A stretch of 64,000 nt of DNA from Brachypodius melanocephalos (lineage: Eukaryota > Chordata > Aves > Passeriformes > Pycnonotidae), in NCBI GenBank assembly GCA_013398615.1, contig VZSR01003807.1, forward strand, positions 40,564,578 through 40,628,577, given 5' to 3'. Shown here in pieces: positions 38,166 through 50,119 of the stretch; positions within the stretch are counted from its first letter, which is position 1; every line of letters begins with the position of its first letter. Under the pieces are notes generated by a model that was not told the origin of the DNA, made no database searches, and was given only the letters and a program-made list of their open reading frames with translations. The position numbers were made by a program, and so were the translations under genes.

Positions 38166-41100
38166 GCTGTGTAGAGCAGGGCAATCCATGACTTTTAGAT
38201 GTGCTGACATCCATTGGGATGCCTTCTCTTTGTCATGTGGGGTGCCTGGGCACCTTGCATTACACATGATAAAGCAAGGTATCTGAAAACAATGAGCATG
38301 CTGAGTTGAGAGTCTCCTTGGCTGCCCAACAAAAAGCCTTGGGTGCAGTGGTTGGGAGATATTTACATCTCACTGTTTTGCAACCTGAAACCCTTGCCAG
38401 ATTGGGTCACCCAGATGAGAGCTTTCTGAAAATTGGTTGTCATTTCTCCAGTCTCCTTTCATGAGAAGCTTTAGGTGTTTGCCATCAAAGCCAGGCTTAA
38501 GACCTTCTAGATGACACTGGTAGCCACCAGACTTGTAAGTATTTTTGTATTGCTGTTCTCCATCTTGCCAGGTGATGATGTTTCATTTTTCATTCAATTT
38601 TCGGTGAGCTAAAGAGATTCTCAGTGTAGCTGGAGTGAAGATGTCAGCTTGTTTGGAGGAGAATGGTTACTTTCATATGGTACAACATATATACAGGGTG
38701 AAAGTGCTAGGAGTCAATGCAGGATAAAGATGACCACCAGGAGATGCCTACTGGTCTCTGTCCTCGATGGCACCAGTAGTAGTCTGAATGGATTAGAATA
38801 ATCTCCTAAAGGAAAAAAAAATTAAATCCCAGTTGAAATCCAGATATTTTTTGTTTTCCATACCTGATGTTTGAAGATATGTGTCAAGTCCATTGATACC
38901 TCCTCTGAAGGATATCCTCAGGGTACCTGGATATCCTCATGTACCAAGGTACTGTAGAGATCAAATCTCTCCTACTGACAGCACAGTGGCTGCTTTCACC
39001 TCTTGCTGTGTTTTGCAAAATCTCCAGGAGAAAATTTCAGAGGCAGAGAAAGGCAGTTTGGCAGCTGACAGAGAGGGTGTCTGAAGGCATAGGTTGAGTT
39101 CCACCGAGGAGAAAAAAGTTGTCTCTGAAAGCAGAAGAAATAGGAAGTATGGAAAGAAGAGCAATTATGCAGCTTAGGAGAGGATGTTGAACATATTAGT
39201 CATTAACTCCTAGAGGAGGCACTGGAGTTTGAAGGGAAATTGAACTCCCTTTCCAGCAATATAAATTGATATAGGTATACTCAGCTTTATTAGGGACACC
39301 AAAAGAGGTTAACTGATGGCTGACTTTCAGACAAGGATCACAGACAAGCTTTCTTTATTCAATATTGAGGCTAATCTGACCAAAGACAGCTTTTCTCATG
39401 TGACTACAAAGGAGGTCAATTAGTGGCTCCCATAGTCTCACATCTGGGAATAGCAAGATCATGCTGACCAAATCTCCAGTTGAGCTAAGTAGCACAAATG
39501 AATTTTACCTGTATTTCTCAATGAGTTTGTGAGAAATCTGCAAAACTGAGTGCTTTCAACCCATGTCTGTTAAGTGGTGTGGTGGCCACAGGGTTTGGGC
39601 TAGCCTTGTTGCTACCCCAGCTTGGGCCTGGTGGCCTTATGGAGGGTTTGGGGTAGGGCCTTGCCAGTGAAACCCTGCTGGTCCCACAGTCACTGCTGTT
39701 CCCTGTTGGGCAGCTGGCCTGCACTGACTGTCTATGGTAGCTAATAGAGTCTGATGGCAGTGAAGGACCTCCCAAGGGACATCACAGTACTGTGATGAGG
39801 TCTCTGAAACTAGTGGGAGATGCAGTTAGTGTGTGTGAAACAGCCACCAGCCATTCCAAGGTCAGAACTGCTAGGGAGAGCTGATGATTAATGTAATTTG
39901 CTTCTGTTTTCTGTTTGCTAATTATGTTATTCCTTTTAATTTATTCCTTATGCATAGAATAATTTCTACAAGTTCTTAGTCTATAGCTTGCACAAAAATT
40001 TGCTGTTTCAGCAAATGCTCCTCCATAAACCTGCAGGCGAAACAGACATAGAAAATGAAGGTAAAATGAGAGTGAAAATACTAGAAGAGGATAAAAACTA
40101 TTTTTCTGGTGGTATTTGTATTTGTTTCACCCTTCCAGGCCAATCTATGAGGAAGCAACACAGGATCTTGACTGGTGGGAGAGCTGCACTGAGCTGCTTG
40201 CAGGGCTGCCGGGGAGAGCAGCACAGGCTGTGACCTCCTGGAACAGCATAAAAGCTGCCTTGTGCATGAATGAGGTCAACAGACTGCTGAACATTAGGAA
40301 AAAAGTGGCCCCTCAATTTCTTCTGGTCTTTACTGTGTCATTGCTGTGGATTCATCTCTGATGTAGTCATGTTTGAGTGATCTGCTGGTTCTGTCACACA
40401 GTCAGCACGTGAAATTCCCCACTTGAGTTCAGTGTCATGACTGTCTCATTCTGAGCAGCTCACGCTGGGCATGCCCACGTGCCCCTCCTCTGCAGGACTC
40501 AGCATGAGGCTGCACAAGTTTGGCTATATTGCCAGATGCTTTTTTCCCTCCTCTCTTTACATTTGCTCACTCTGTTATCAAGCTTCACTGCTCAGGCACT
40601 AAACAAACACTAAGCATTCAGTGCCAGCCCTTGGTTTCTGCATTTCCAGCACATAACTACCTTTGGGATTAAGCCCTAATTGAAAGAGTATTTAGGCATG
40701 ACTTCTTGGCGATTGCTTTTCAGGACCTTATTCTAAGCCCTTTCCAAAGACAAAGGCAGCTAAGGGCATTAAGGCTCAAAGATGGTGCTTGAGGTCTCAT
40801 AAATTTGGATCTTACAGTGACTAAGCTTTCTGAGAGTTATGTTTGAATCAAGTGACAAAACCAGCTTGGAAGTTAAACAGTGATTAAGTCTCTGATCCCA
40901 TATCTGAGGAGGCTATAGAACTCAGCCAAGAAGTATTTCAAAATGAATTTAGCTAGTTTCTGCACACAGTAGGAGATGAGAAACAAGGAACGCATTTTGG
41001 AGAGGATGTTTACCATATTTTCACACTTACAGCTAGCAGGATAGCTGGAAGGAAAAATACTTGCTTATTCATCCATTCAAGTTATAAATGAGTGTGGGTT

Positions 41101-42827
41101 ATACAAAGGGAATCAACTGAAGCATCATCTCTTCTCGCTTAACTCCCCAGGGCTGCTCTATATCACATTGTCTGTCTTCCTTCTCATTTGCCTCCATTTC
41201 TTATTCTAATCTTTACTATTCCTTACTTTATTACCCTCTAACAGCATATGCAGGCTGTGAGTCCTATGTTCAAACACCAATTTACAGTACTCGGATGGAT
41301 GATGTAAATTGTGTGCAAGGCAAAATGGTACAGAAGGTGAACAGTGCTGGGTGCTTAATGTACAGGAGCAGACTGGTGGATGCAGATTGGAGGTTAATAT
41401 TAGTTCTCACAGCTGACTATAAACTACTGGTATTTACCGCGGCTACAGGGTTTTAAAAACATAATTAAAGATTAACGAACCTTAACAAGATCTCTGCCTG
41501 CCAGAGGAATGTTAATACAAATGCAAAATCCTGCACAGCAGTGTAGCTTAGGCAACCCTACTGCAGTTAACAAAGCTGAAATGTTGGAAGTACTGAGGAT
41601 GGTGGCACATTCACTTTAATGGCAGAAGTTAGTCAGCTCTGTTCCTTCTGTTTGTGCTTCTCAGATCATTTAGGTGTAGATAGTTTTGGACAGAATAGAA
41701 TGGTGTTATTTATTGTGTCACATCTATCCGTTTCTAGGAACAATTTGGCTGGACACATGCAATGGCGTATGCACACTCCAAAACCAAAATAATATTAGCT
41801 GGTATTCTGCCCAGTCTCTCTTTGCTCTCTGCTAATGAATCTCATGAAGTTGCTTTTCACCCAGTTCCTGACTATTCTGCATCAAGGAGAATGGTCTTAC
41901 CAGCAATATGAATATATGAATTGTAGCAGAGATTGAAAGTGATTTCTGTTATAGTCACAGAAAAATATTTTAAAAGTGAAATTCTGTTATGGACCCATGA
42001 CAACATTCTTTTTTCCCCACAAGAACCCATGATTCTCTTTCTGCTTCCCTTACTGCATGTTACAAAACACAGCTTTATGAACTAACTCTAAAAACCAACA
42101 AAAATCTGTGACTGTATTTTAAACCAGATTTTGAGTTATCCTGAGTGGTGTAGATACCTTCGCCTCCAAGACCATACTTTTTCTACAATGTCTACTGGTA
42201 AAAGTATGTATATGAGGACTGGGAGCCAGAGCTTCTTTAGCCAAGGCTTTTTGACCATTTTCTATATCTTCTGTGGGATCAAATTTTTTAAAGAGCATCT
42301 TCACTCATTCACTCCCAAATTGAAAGCTGTGCAAAGAAGGAAAAAAGAGAGAGCAGAAAGAGATAAGCAAAAGAAAGGCATACAGGAGACCTGCGTTATC
42401 CTGAAGAATGAATTAAATGGGCTTCTCTGCTGTCTGTATTTTTCCTGACCGGTGAAAATTCTTATCAGTTCTACACATTATCCCCCTCTTCCCTGCTGTC
42501 TGGAGAAGAAAGTGGCTCTTGATTAGCAATTCTTTTCCCATGATTTGCCATGGGATAAATCTGACAGTTTTTATGCAATCAGAATATACCTGGATTTCTT
42601 TTCACTGGAGTTGTCTTATCATCTTATCATGACTCTTCAGATTTTTCTAACCCATTTTTTTTCTATAGTGATGAAGTATATGGAAAAAATCATATTTATT
42701 GCTCATTAACTGGAATTCTCTGTTTCTGTTGGACAATTAGTGTGAGCTAATGCAGGTGAAACAAATTTGGGGAGCCTATTGGGCTGTTTGCAACTCTGGA
42801 CACAATTATCTGCTATGTAACTGATTT
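38166..42827. other. Unique noncoding stretch
   Basis: No gene recognised. 38166-38600 may hold further decayed ERV-derived sequence next to the LTR, but I could not anchor it. A GC-richer patch lies at 39570-39730. A zone at 41390-41580, with TAAT-rich motifs and a rare CCGCGG, looks like a possible conserved noncoding element. The longest frame is 105 codons at 42131-42448 on the plus strand, with a lysine/arginine-rich part and no known domain. Confidence 0.65.
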
Positions 42828-43332
42828 TATGGTGTCCAGTTCTGGTGCCCCCAATATATAAAAGGACATGGAGCTGTTGGAGCTAGTCCAGAGGAGGGTC
42901 ATAAAGCTGATAAAAAGAGTGGAGCACCTCCCTTGTGAACACAGGCTGTGAAAATTGGGACTGTCCAACTGGAGAAGAGAAGGTTGTGTGGAGACCTCAC
43001 AGCAACCTTCCAGTATCTGAAGGAGGCCCACAGGGAAGCCAGAGAGGGACACTTTGTCAGGATCTGCAGTGATAGGACAAGGAGTAATCGGTACAAAGTG
43101 AAAGAGGGGAAATTTGGGTTAGATATTATGAAGAAATTTTTCTGTTTGAATGGTGAGACACTGGAACAGGTTGCCCAGAGAAGTGGAGGGTGCTCCAACA
43201 CTGGCAATGTTCAAGGCCAGATTGGGGAAGGTCTTGAAAAATCTGGTCTAGTGGGAGATGTCCCTACCCATGGCAGGGGAGATTGAGATAAGATGACCTT
43301 TGAAGTCCCTCTTAACATTCTATGATTCTATG
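42828..43332 (+). mobile_element. CR1 LINE, 5'-truncated 3' end (about 0.5 kb)
   Basis: A clear plus-strand CR1 copy. Landmarks in order are 'tgtccagttctggtgccccc', 'aaaggacatggagctgttgg', 'gtccagaggagggtcataaa', 'actggagaagagaaggttg', 'gataggacaaggagtaat', 'acactggaacaggttgccca' and 'gatgacctttgaagtccct', then the octamer tail ATTCTATGATTCTATGATT. This is the terminal part of ORF2 plus the 3' UTR. Open frames across it (112 codons at 42948-43286) are relics and do not give the catalytic reverse-transcriptase core, which lies 5' of the truncation. Its tail runs directly into the LTR that follows. Confidence 0.97.
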
Positions 43333-43410
43333 ATTATTTTGTAGGAGAAAGGAATACAGGTGACCTTGCCCTTGATAAGTAACAGCTGTGTTAATTAACC
43401 AATACAGCCT

Positions 43411-43510
43411 NNNNNNNNNNNNNNNNNNNNNNNNNNNNNNNNNNNNNNNNNNNNNNNNNNNNNNNNNNNNNNNNNNNNNNNNNNNNNNNNNNNNNNNNNN
43501 NNNNNNNNNN
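43411..43510. other. Assembly gap (100 N)
   Basis: Exactly 100 N, the usual placeholder for a gap of unknown size, lies inside the LTR. The missing part would be the U3/R core, so whether this is a solo LTR or a collapsed longer provirus cannot be told from this sequence. Confidence 0.98.
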
Positions 43511-43545
43511 AATAACCAACAGTCAGAGGCTGCAAGGGAAACCTA

Positions 43546-43583
43546 CAGTAGGTAGCAGGTACAGCAGTAGGTAGTAGGTACAG
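43546..43583. repeat. 19-bp tandem repeat inside the LTR
   Basis: Two copies of CAGTAGGTAGCAGGTACAG (43546-43564 and 43565-43583, one base different) stand side by side just after the gap. Repeats of this kind are common in LTR U3 or R regions, and this one may have caused the assembly break. Confidence 0.9.
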
Positions 43584-43740
43584 CAGCCAGAGTCAGTGAA
43601 TAGTTGGAGTCAGTACGACTAAGCTGTAAAGAGAAATAAACCAGGACCCTTTTCATGCTGTGATAAACAAAAGTTCTGTGTCTCAGCTCATTTTTACCCT
43701 CTAACAAGAGGGCTGCTGCAGCAATTATTTCTTCAAGGGA

Positions 43741-46700
43741 GAGAGAACGGTTGTCATATACAGTTGATCTGAAATGAATATAAAATATATGGTATTACTT
43801 CTATCACTACCACATCTGGGAGGTCTAATCCAGCATCTCTAACTCAGATCATGTACAGAGGTTGCTCTGAAGTGCAGGACAAATAAAAGTAGTGGGAGTG
43901 CTCACCATAAGTGGTGGCTGGTGACATTACTGTTGGGAAGGCAGGATTTGGTCTCTTATGGCAGCAGCCCAAATGTTCAAGATCGTTGTGGCCAAGGAGG
44001 GATCTATGCAGTATGGCATGGCTGACTTGGGTGTCTCTGCCTGGTGAAACAAGCACTGGGTGTGCACATTTCTTTCCCTTTTCCTCCTGTTCCAGTGCCA
44101 GTGCACATCCAGCCTGTAGGCTCCAGGGAAGTGGCAGTATGTTCCTACCTATTGCAGTAGTGCCAGCTTTGGGGAAAAAAAAATCTTTCTTTTTTTGTTC
44201 CCATCAGCTGATGGAAGGCTGCTGCTGTCCATGCTCTTTGCCTTTCACTCCTGGTTTCCCCTTACATGCCAACTACGATTTTCCACTTTTTGTTTTTCAA
44301 GCACATGAAAACCATTTTCTTTTAACTCAGACAGAGTAGAGCAGATATAACAATTTAGCTCTACCTTAGCTTTGTGCTCCTCAAGTGTGTATGTTCTGAA
44401 AACTGTCCTTTAGAGTATTGTGATTTGGAATGATGGCCAAACAATGGCACTTTTCAATTTAAACCATAGCCATTGTGCATAGAACATCTGTGCTCTCCCA
44501 TTAAAAAGCTGTTTCTCGTAGTTGCACTTCATTATGCCAATCTGTTGGTTTTGTTTTTTTCACAACCTGAGCATTTTAAAGGGGCATTTGCAACTTAAAC
44601 AACTGGCTTGTACTAGATGTGGAGAAGTAAGGCCAGCTTTCCAGCTACTATGACTAAGACTGAGTTTTGCAGGCTGGAACAGTCTGGAACAATTTCTCGG
44701 AAGGGCATCTAACTCCTACCCGATTTATGTACCAGTGTGTCACTTCTTTGCAATTACAGAGTGTAATTATTTTCAGATTTTTCTGTTTGTCTTAGACTAT
44801 TCCAACATTCTGTTTAATTCTCTACTCCAGCTGAGCTCTGCGTTGTCATCTTGTAGTTACTTTATTGAGGGAGAATACCTAGTGTTTGACCCATTTCTTA
44901 GATATACAACATTGTTTACAGCTGCCTCTCTGGTGAGTTACTTCATCCCTAGGCTTAGGCTGGAACCTATTCAATGGCTGTTCCTGAAATACAAACATTA
45001 TATGGGTGAAAATGTCTAAACAGTAGAGGGTGGGATGTTCTCAAGTTAAATTTTGATGGTTCTTTTTTTTCACACTTGAATCAAACTCTTTTATTCTTTA
45101 TTAAAATTCTCAAAATTCTTTAAATTCTGTTCTTCTTTAGTAAAATCCCAAAGGAATAAATATTTGATGTTCACAGTGTTCTCTCAGTAGCTTCTTTTCA
45201 GCCAGATGTGCAAACTGTAAGAAGCGAAAAGCTCTGGGGAGGTATGGGAAGGATGGAGGTTTTTTCAGCTTTAGTATTGCTTGATCTTACTCTTGCAGAG
45301 AATAAGGTCTGCTAAAAGAAAACTATTGCTGTATCTACCAAACCTCTGTGTAGGATGAAATCCCTGTGCATAATGTACTAAAGGATATCATTACTCTATA
45401 CCTAAAACTTAGACCTAGTGTGTGTGTGTGTACTCAAAGAGCTCTGCAGTTCTTGGTTTTATATAAGTTGATGTAAAGTTGGGTAAATGATCTTGAGAAG
45501 GAATCCTACTTCTCAGAAGATCCATTCTTCCCTGTGGTTTTAACTGCAACATGCTGGACAGCAACACTGTAAAGCTATGTTAAATGGATTGCAGTTGGCA
45601 GGAGGAAATGAGGAAATGGTGAAAGGAGGAAATTCACTCTCAGAAAGCCCAGTGACAAAATTCACTATGAATTTTGAGGGTTACAGAAAGAAAACTTTTG
45701 AAAAGGACTTAATTCAGTACACTTGACTGAAATGTATTGAAAATGTGGTGAAGTTTTGCATGGAAACCTGAAGAAGGATAGAAGTGATCAGTATAATACA
45801 TTTTCCCCATTCAAAGAGGCTGTGCTCTTGATGGAGTTTTACCGACTGAAGGGGTTAACACAGTCTGTGGTGCTCTCTGTTTACTTGTTTGTGCAGGTAA
45901 GAGGCACCCTCCCTGCCACATCTTCTTCCCCATCCTATCTCTCCCAGCACAATACCAGATTGCTTCTACCTGGTGAAGTATGAGTGTGCTTACGGGCACT
46001 TATCTGCAAGGTGGGAGGAGGCTGTCATGAATCCATCAAGAGCCAAATGTGGCAGAAGTCTGGGTGGACTGGCTAACCTCCTCCCTGTCACATGATACAG
46101 CGTGGTCTTGTTTCTGGATTTTATGTGAATGATAAAAGTCTTTGGGAAACTTCCCAGGAAATGGAGTAAGTTGCACTTAGCTTTTCTTTTAATGTGGGAT
46201 TTCAGAAGATGATTTCAAACCTACTAAAATTTGGATCTTTAATAAGCTTAACGTAAAATACTGAAGCTTCTTAATCTCCTCAGCCTCCGTGCTGAATAAA
46301 ATAGAAAAGAAATGCATTATACAGATAAGAGCTAGCATTTTTTTACTCAGAAAGAACATTAACCTTGTGGTAACTGTTATGTCTTTGAGCAGGCCAAATG
46401 AAAAAAGCACCACCAACAATGTAATTACAAACAAATTAGTATCTTCTAGGTAAAAGAAAACAGCAGTTAAAGAAATAGACTATTAACACCTCAGCCAATG
46501 ACTATCTACACATATTGACACAGAACTTACTACAAGCTATTTCTGTGTAGCTTTTTCCTGACAATTTGCCATATGTTCTGTGGGAGTTTTAGCAAATTGA
46601 TTGTGTGTTGCACAAGTGTCCCCAGATGCAGAATGTACAGGAACTGTTGGGTAAACTTAGCAAGTGGTAGAATTTAGTTTTTAAGATCTCTGTGCATTTT

Positions 46701-48349
46701 CTGGTAATTAATCATGATTTTATATCTCTGTGGGCATTTCACAGCAATTAATTATGGTGAGACAAACATCTCACTGACAGCCCCCCTGCTTCTGAGGAGC
46801 CAGTTACTCTCAGTCATTATATGATCTGCCTCATGTTTAGGTGGTGTAAAATGGATCTGTGGATCTGAAATAGACTTGGGCAGCAGGGAGCAGTAGTGTG
46901 ACATAACGAAAAAAAGTGTACTGCAGTATTCATAGACTAAAATAAGTAACTTACAGTGACCTTACACATAGCTGGAAAAACTTGGTAGCTAAAGTTTGTT
47001 TGAAGGGAGACAAGTTGAAGTGTTAATTCACTGGATGATTCTGAAGACAGTCCAAGTATAGCTGAGACTGCTGCAGCTGAACTCCTGGGGTACACTAGCC
47101 CAAGTCTTTACCTTTGCCTACCATATAATATCCCTAATAAGGAGAAAAAGCTGAATAGAAAGAAAAGGAGCGCATTCATTTACTTAGATTAGTTAGCAAA
47201 GTGGCAAGTGTGTCTTGATGCCAAAATGAAGCTATGTAACCCATCCTCCTGAGAGGAGGCATATGCAGGGGAGGTGATGGAGCATTGAGCTATGTGGAAA
47301 AAAGATGGGCAAAACAAGAAGCTGTGACTTGCCGTGAAATTGTCACCTTTTAAGTCCTCCTTGACTACAGTGCTCTGATTAATGATCCACCTTTCAATGC
47401 TTAGCTGCTTTGTTGGGCCTGGCATCAGCCCTTCCAGCCTAGACCTAACTAGAGCCTGAACCCGAAGTAAGATTGTGGTGACATGCTCTAGAGACATGAG
47501 ACACCTGGCACTGGGCATGGAGGACCTTGAAGGGAAAGAGAGGTCTGTGATTATGGGTCCCAGTGGGAATTAAGGGCTCTGCAGTCTACACATTGCTCTC
47601 TGCTACAGGTAGGAGACAAGAGATAGGCAGTGCTTGAGGAAGCACATGAAAACAGCCCAAGTACTGGCACCTGGAAGATATCTGGGCTGCTTTTTACTGT
47701 ATTTTGTTTTTGAGGAGAGGGATATTATTACCTGTGGGTGAAAGTACAGAATGTTTTTCTCCTGCTACTTCTTAAGACAATCACAAAATGCTCTCAGTTT
47801 GAGAGAAGCAAGACCAAGCACTGAAAGGACTGACATTTCTTCTTCCTTCCCTCCCTCTCCTTTCTTGTTTTTTCCTCTCTCTCTTCATCCCCCTCTCCTT
47901 CTCCTTCCCTCCATATCACTGATGTCCTCTGTGAACTTTCATTGTTTTGGAAGCACCCTCAACAAGAAACATTGAGCCAGCTTTCTGGTTGCTGCATTGT
48001 TTGTCTCTTTCCTTATGATCTCCAAATCACTGAGTGTTCCCAAAGGCCAAAAGCTCATACAACAATGCACAACACCAAGCCTTCATACCAAAACAGCCTT
48101 TATACATTAAAAATACTGTCATTGTCCTTTATAATTTGTTACAACATTCACGCCATTAAGTGAAGCCCCATACTTGGACACCTAGAGGTCAGATGCTCAG
48201 GGTGAGCAAAAATAGCAGCTCAGCAGGAAATCAATGGTGTGTTTCAGTGCTTGATATGATAATTTGCAAAATTCTCATGCTTTTCAGAGACAGACTGGGA
48301 GTATGATCAAGTATAGAGGTAGCATAATCAAGTGTAGAATCTCTCTCCT
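43741..48349. other. Unique noncoding stretch
   Basis: No gene recognised. The longest frames are 142 codons at 43911-44339 (plus), 109 codons at 47189-47518 (minus) and 94 codons at 44735-45019 (plus). The last is hydrophobic in places, but no family is recognisable. A short GT run lies at 45418-45430 and a pyrimidine tract at 47835-47911. Confidence 0.65.
47835..47911. repeat. C/T-rich pyrimidine tract
   Basis: About 77 bases that are nearly all C and T (CTTCCTTCC, CTCTCC units) with single A and G interruptions. Low-complexity polypyrimidine sequence. Confidence 0.8.
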
Positions 48350-48467
48350 TGGAACTGGAAGAGGCTCTCCAGGGAAATGATCAGAGCACCAAGCCTGTCA
48401 AGAAGTGCTTGATGATCCTGATGGGTCCCTTCCAACTAAGCGCATTCTAAGATTCTAGGATTCTATA
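48350..48467 (+). mobile_element. Short CR1-type 3' end fragment
   Basis: It reads 'ctctccagggaaatgatcag', 'agcaccaagcctgtcaagaa', 'gatgatcctgatgggtccct', then 'tccaactaagcgcattctaa' and a degenerate octamer tail (ATTCTAAGATTCTAGGATTC). Landmarks and tail match CR1-family 3' ends. Compared with the remembered consensus, a middle piece between 'caagaag' and 'tgcttgatgatcc' is missing, so this copy carries an internal deletion as well as 5' truncation. Confidence 0.88.
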
Positions 48468-50090
48468 ACAAAAACAAGGATATTTATATTTAGACAAACA
48501 CTAGAAATAGTATGGAAGGAAATTGCTAAGTAGTCTAGAGGGAAGAATGTAATTTGGTATTGAGGGAAGAGTGCTACCTCCTGGGATTGGTTGTGTGTTG
48601 GCCAGAGCAAAATTGGCTTCATCTAGTTGGAACTTAACTAAAGCAGAAAGACCAAGCAAAAGTTACTGTGCTGCTTTGTTTCTAGAGAAACTACCTGAAG
48701 ATAAACTCTCAGACTCTGCAAGGTCTCCTACAAGCTTGGCTGGATGGACCTGTCTATCACTGTTGCACAACACTACCCCTGTCATGCCTGGGATATCTGG
48801 TCAGCTGCCTGAACCATTCCAGAAAGCAGACTGGACTGAGCTTTGATGCAGAGCAAGTCTTTGTCCTTTTTGGGCTCACCTTGTGCTTGATCTCCAGGAT
48901 TGTCTCCATTTGTCTGGATGCACTACAGTTGTCATCTCTGCAAAATGGTTATCTTTTTGGTTCTGAATGTCTCTGCTCCTACCTCCTAGGTAAGGAGGCT
49001 TTTTGTGCAGTGAAAACCATTATTACAAATGTGCAAAATTGCCACATATATTTCTAAGGCGGCTATTATGAATCCGTATATTATTAGCTGGCATGTGTAT
49101 GACACAATAGGAGTTTTAAAACAGCAATGCACTGTCAAGGGATACAATAAATTAAGACTCTTGGTTACTGCAGTTTACAAGTCAAGTTATCTTCACCAAG
49201 TCGATTTTATCACTATGTGTCAGAACCTACAAATCAGTTTGGAGATAAGTTTGCAGGTGAGGGGAAAAGAGACAGGATCAGTCTAGAAATGCTCATGAAT
49301 TGTCCCACTAACCAGTGAAGTCACTTTCCCAGTTAGGGTGGTATGAAACCTCCCATCCCAAGCAGGGCTTGGAAAATGAATCTCAGTTGTCATGATGCCC
49401 TCTTGAAGGCAATCATAAGGAAAAGGTAAGATGGACGTGTAGCAGAAATTCTGTTCAGAAGAATGTGTCTAATTACTCTTCAGCTTCCCAGACACAACAC
49501 CCTGGAATTATGTCCCAGTCAGTTCACTTCTCTTGCATATCAAGTACAGCAAAGTGGAGAGGCATTTAGCACCCAGCTCAGAGGAGCTCTTCCAGTAACA
49601 GAAATGCGGTTGATCTCTTCACAGAGAAATGTTTGTAAAAGGTTGCCAAAGGCAGAAAAATTGAATTAATCTAATAAATCAAAGACTTTTGCATTTCTCA
49701 GGAGAATGGCAATGCTGAGATTGCGCTTGTAAGTAGGGGATGTGTGAACACAGAAATTCATGAGCTGCTTTGCCCAATGAGGGCAAATTAAAATGAGGGT
49801 CAATTAGTGGACAGAATAATGAGCAGATGGCTCTTCTGAACAATCTCAATTTGATTTGGATATAAGTAAGGTATGAAGCTAAACCAAATGAGTTTTACAG
49901 TTGTGCCTGGGTCTCTAGAGCCCACTTTATTAATACCACTATGCCATTATCATTCTGACTCTCAGGGATGTCATGGCCTGACAGTCTGAAAGGGAGAGGG
50001 CAGGTGACACCAGGGTCACTGTCAGCTTGGTCTGGCTGCCAGATGCCTTTTGAAAGTTACAAGTTCTATGGCTAACTTAACCCACTGCTC

Positions 50091-50119
50091 TTTATTTATT
50101 TATTTATTTATTTATTTTT
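50091..50119. repeat. (TTTA)n microsatellite
   Basis: Six perfect TTTA units followed by a T-rich end. Ordinary tetranucleotide repeat. Confidence 0.93.

Larger units (their letters stand above)
43340..43733 (+). mobile_element. Endogenous retrovirus LTR, interrupted by a gap
   Basis: The segment begins TG at 43340 in the CR1 tail and reads 'cttgataagtaacagctgtg … aaccaatacagcct' before the gap. After the gap it has a 19-bp tandem repeat, an AATAAA polyadenylation-type signal near 43634, and a U5-like end '…ttttaccctctaaca'. The right boundary is uncertain. CTAACA at 43701-43706 is the more typical LTR end (nearly an inverted match to TGTAGG). A CA at 43732-43733, however, is followed by ATTATTT, which also stands at 43333-43339 just before the starting TG and would be the target-site duplication. 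The landmarks match a songbird LTR I remember, but I cannot name it firmly. No retroviral genes flank it. Confidence 0.8.

Noticed and set aside
42948..43286. 112-codon plus-strand frame
   Set aside because: It lies wholly within the CR1 3' end and is a relic of the repeat, not a gene.
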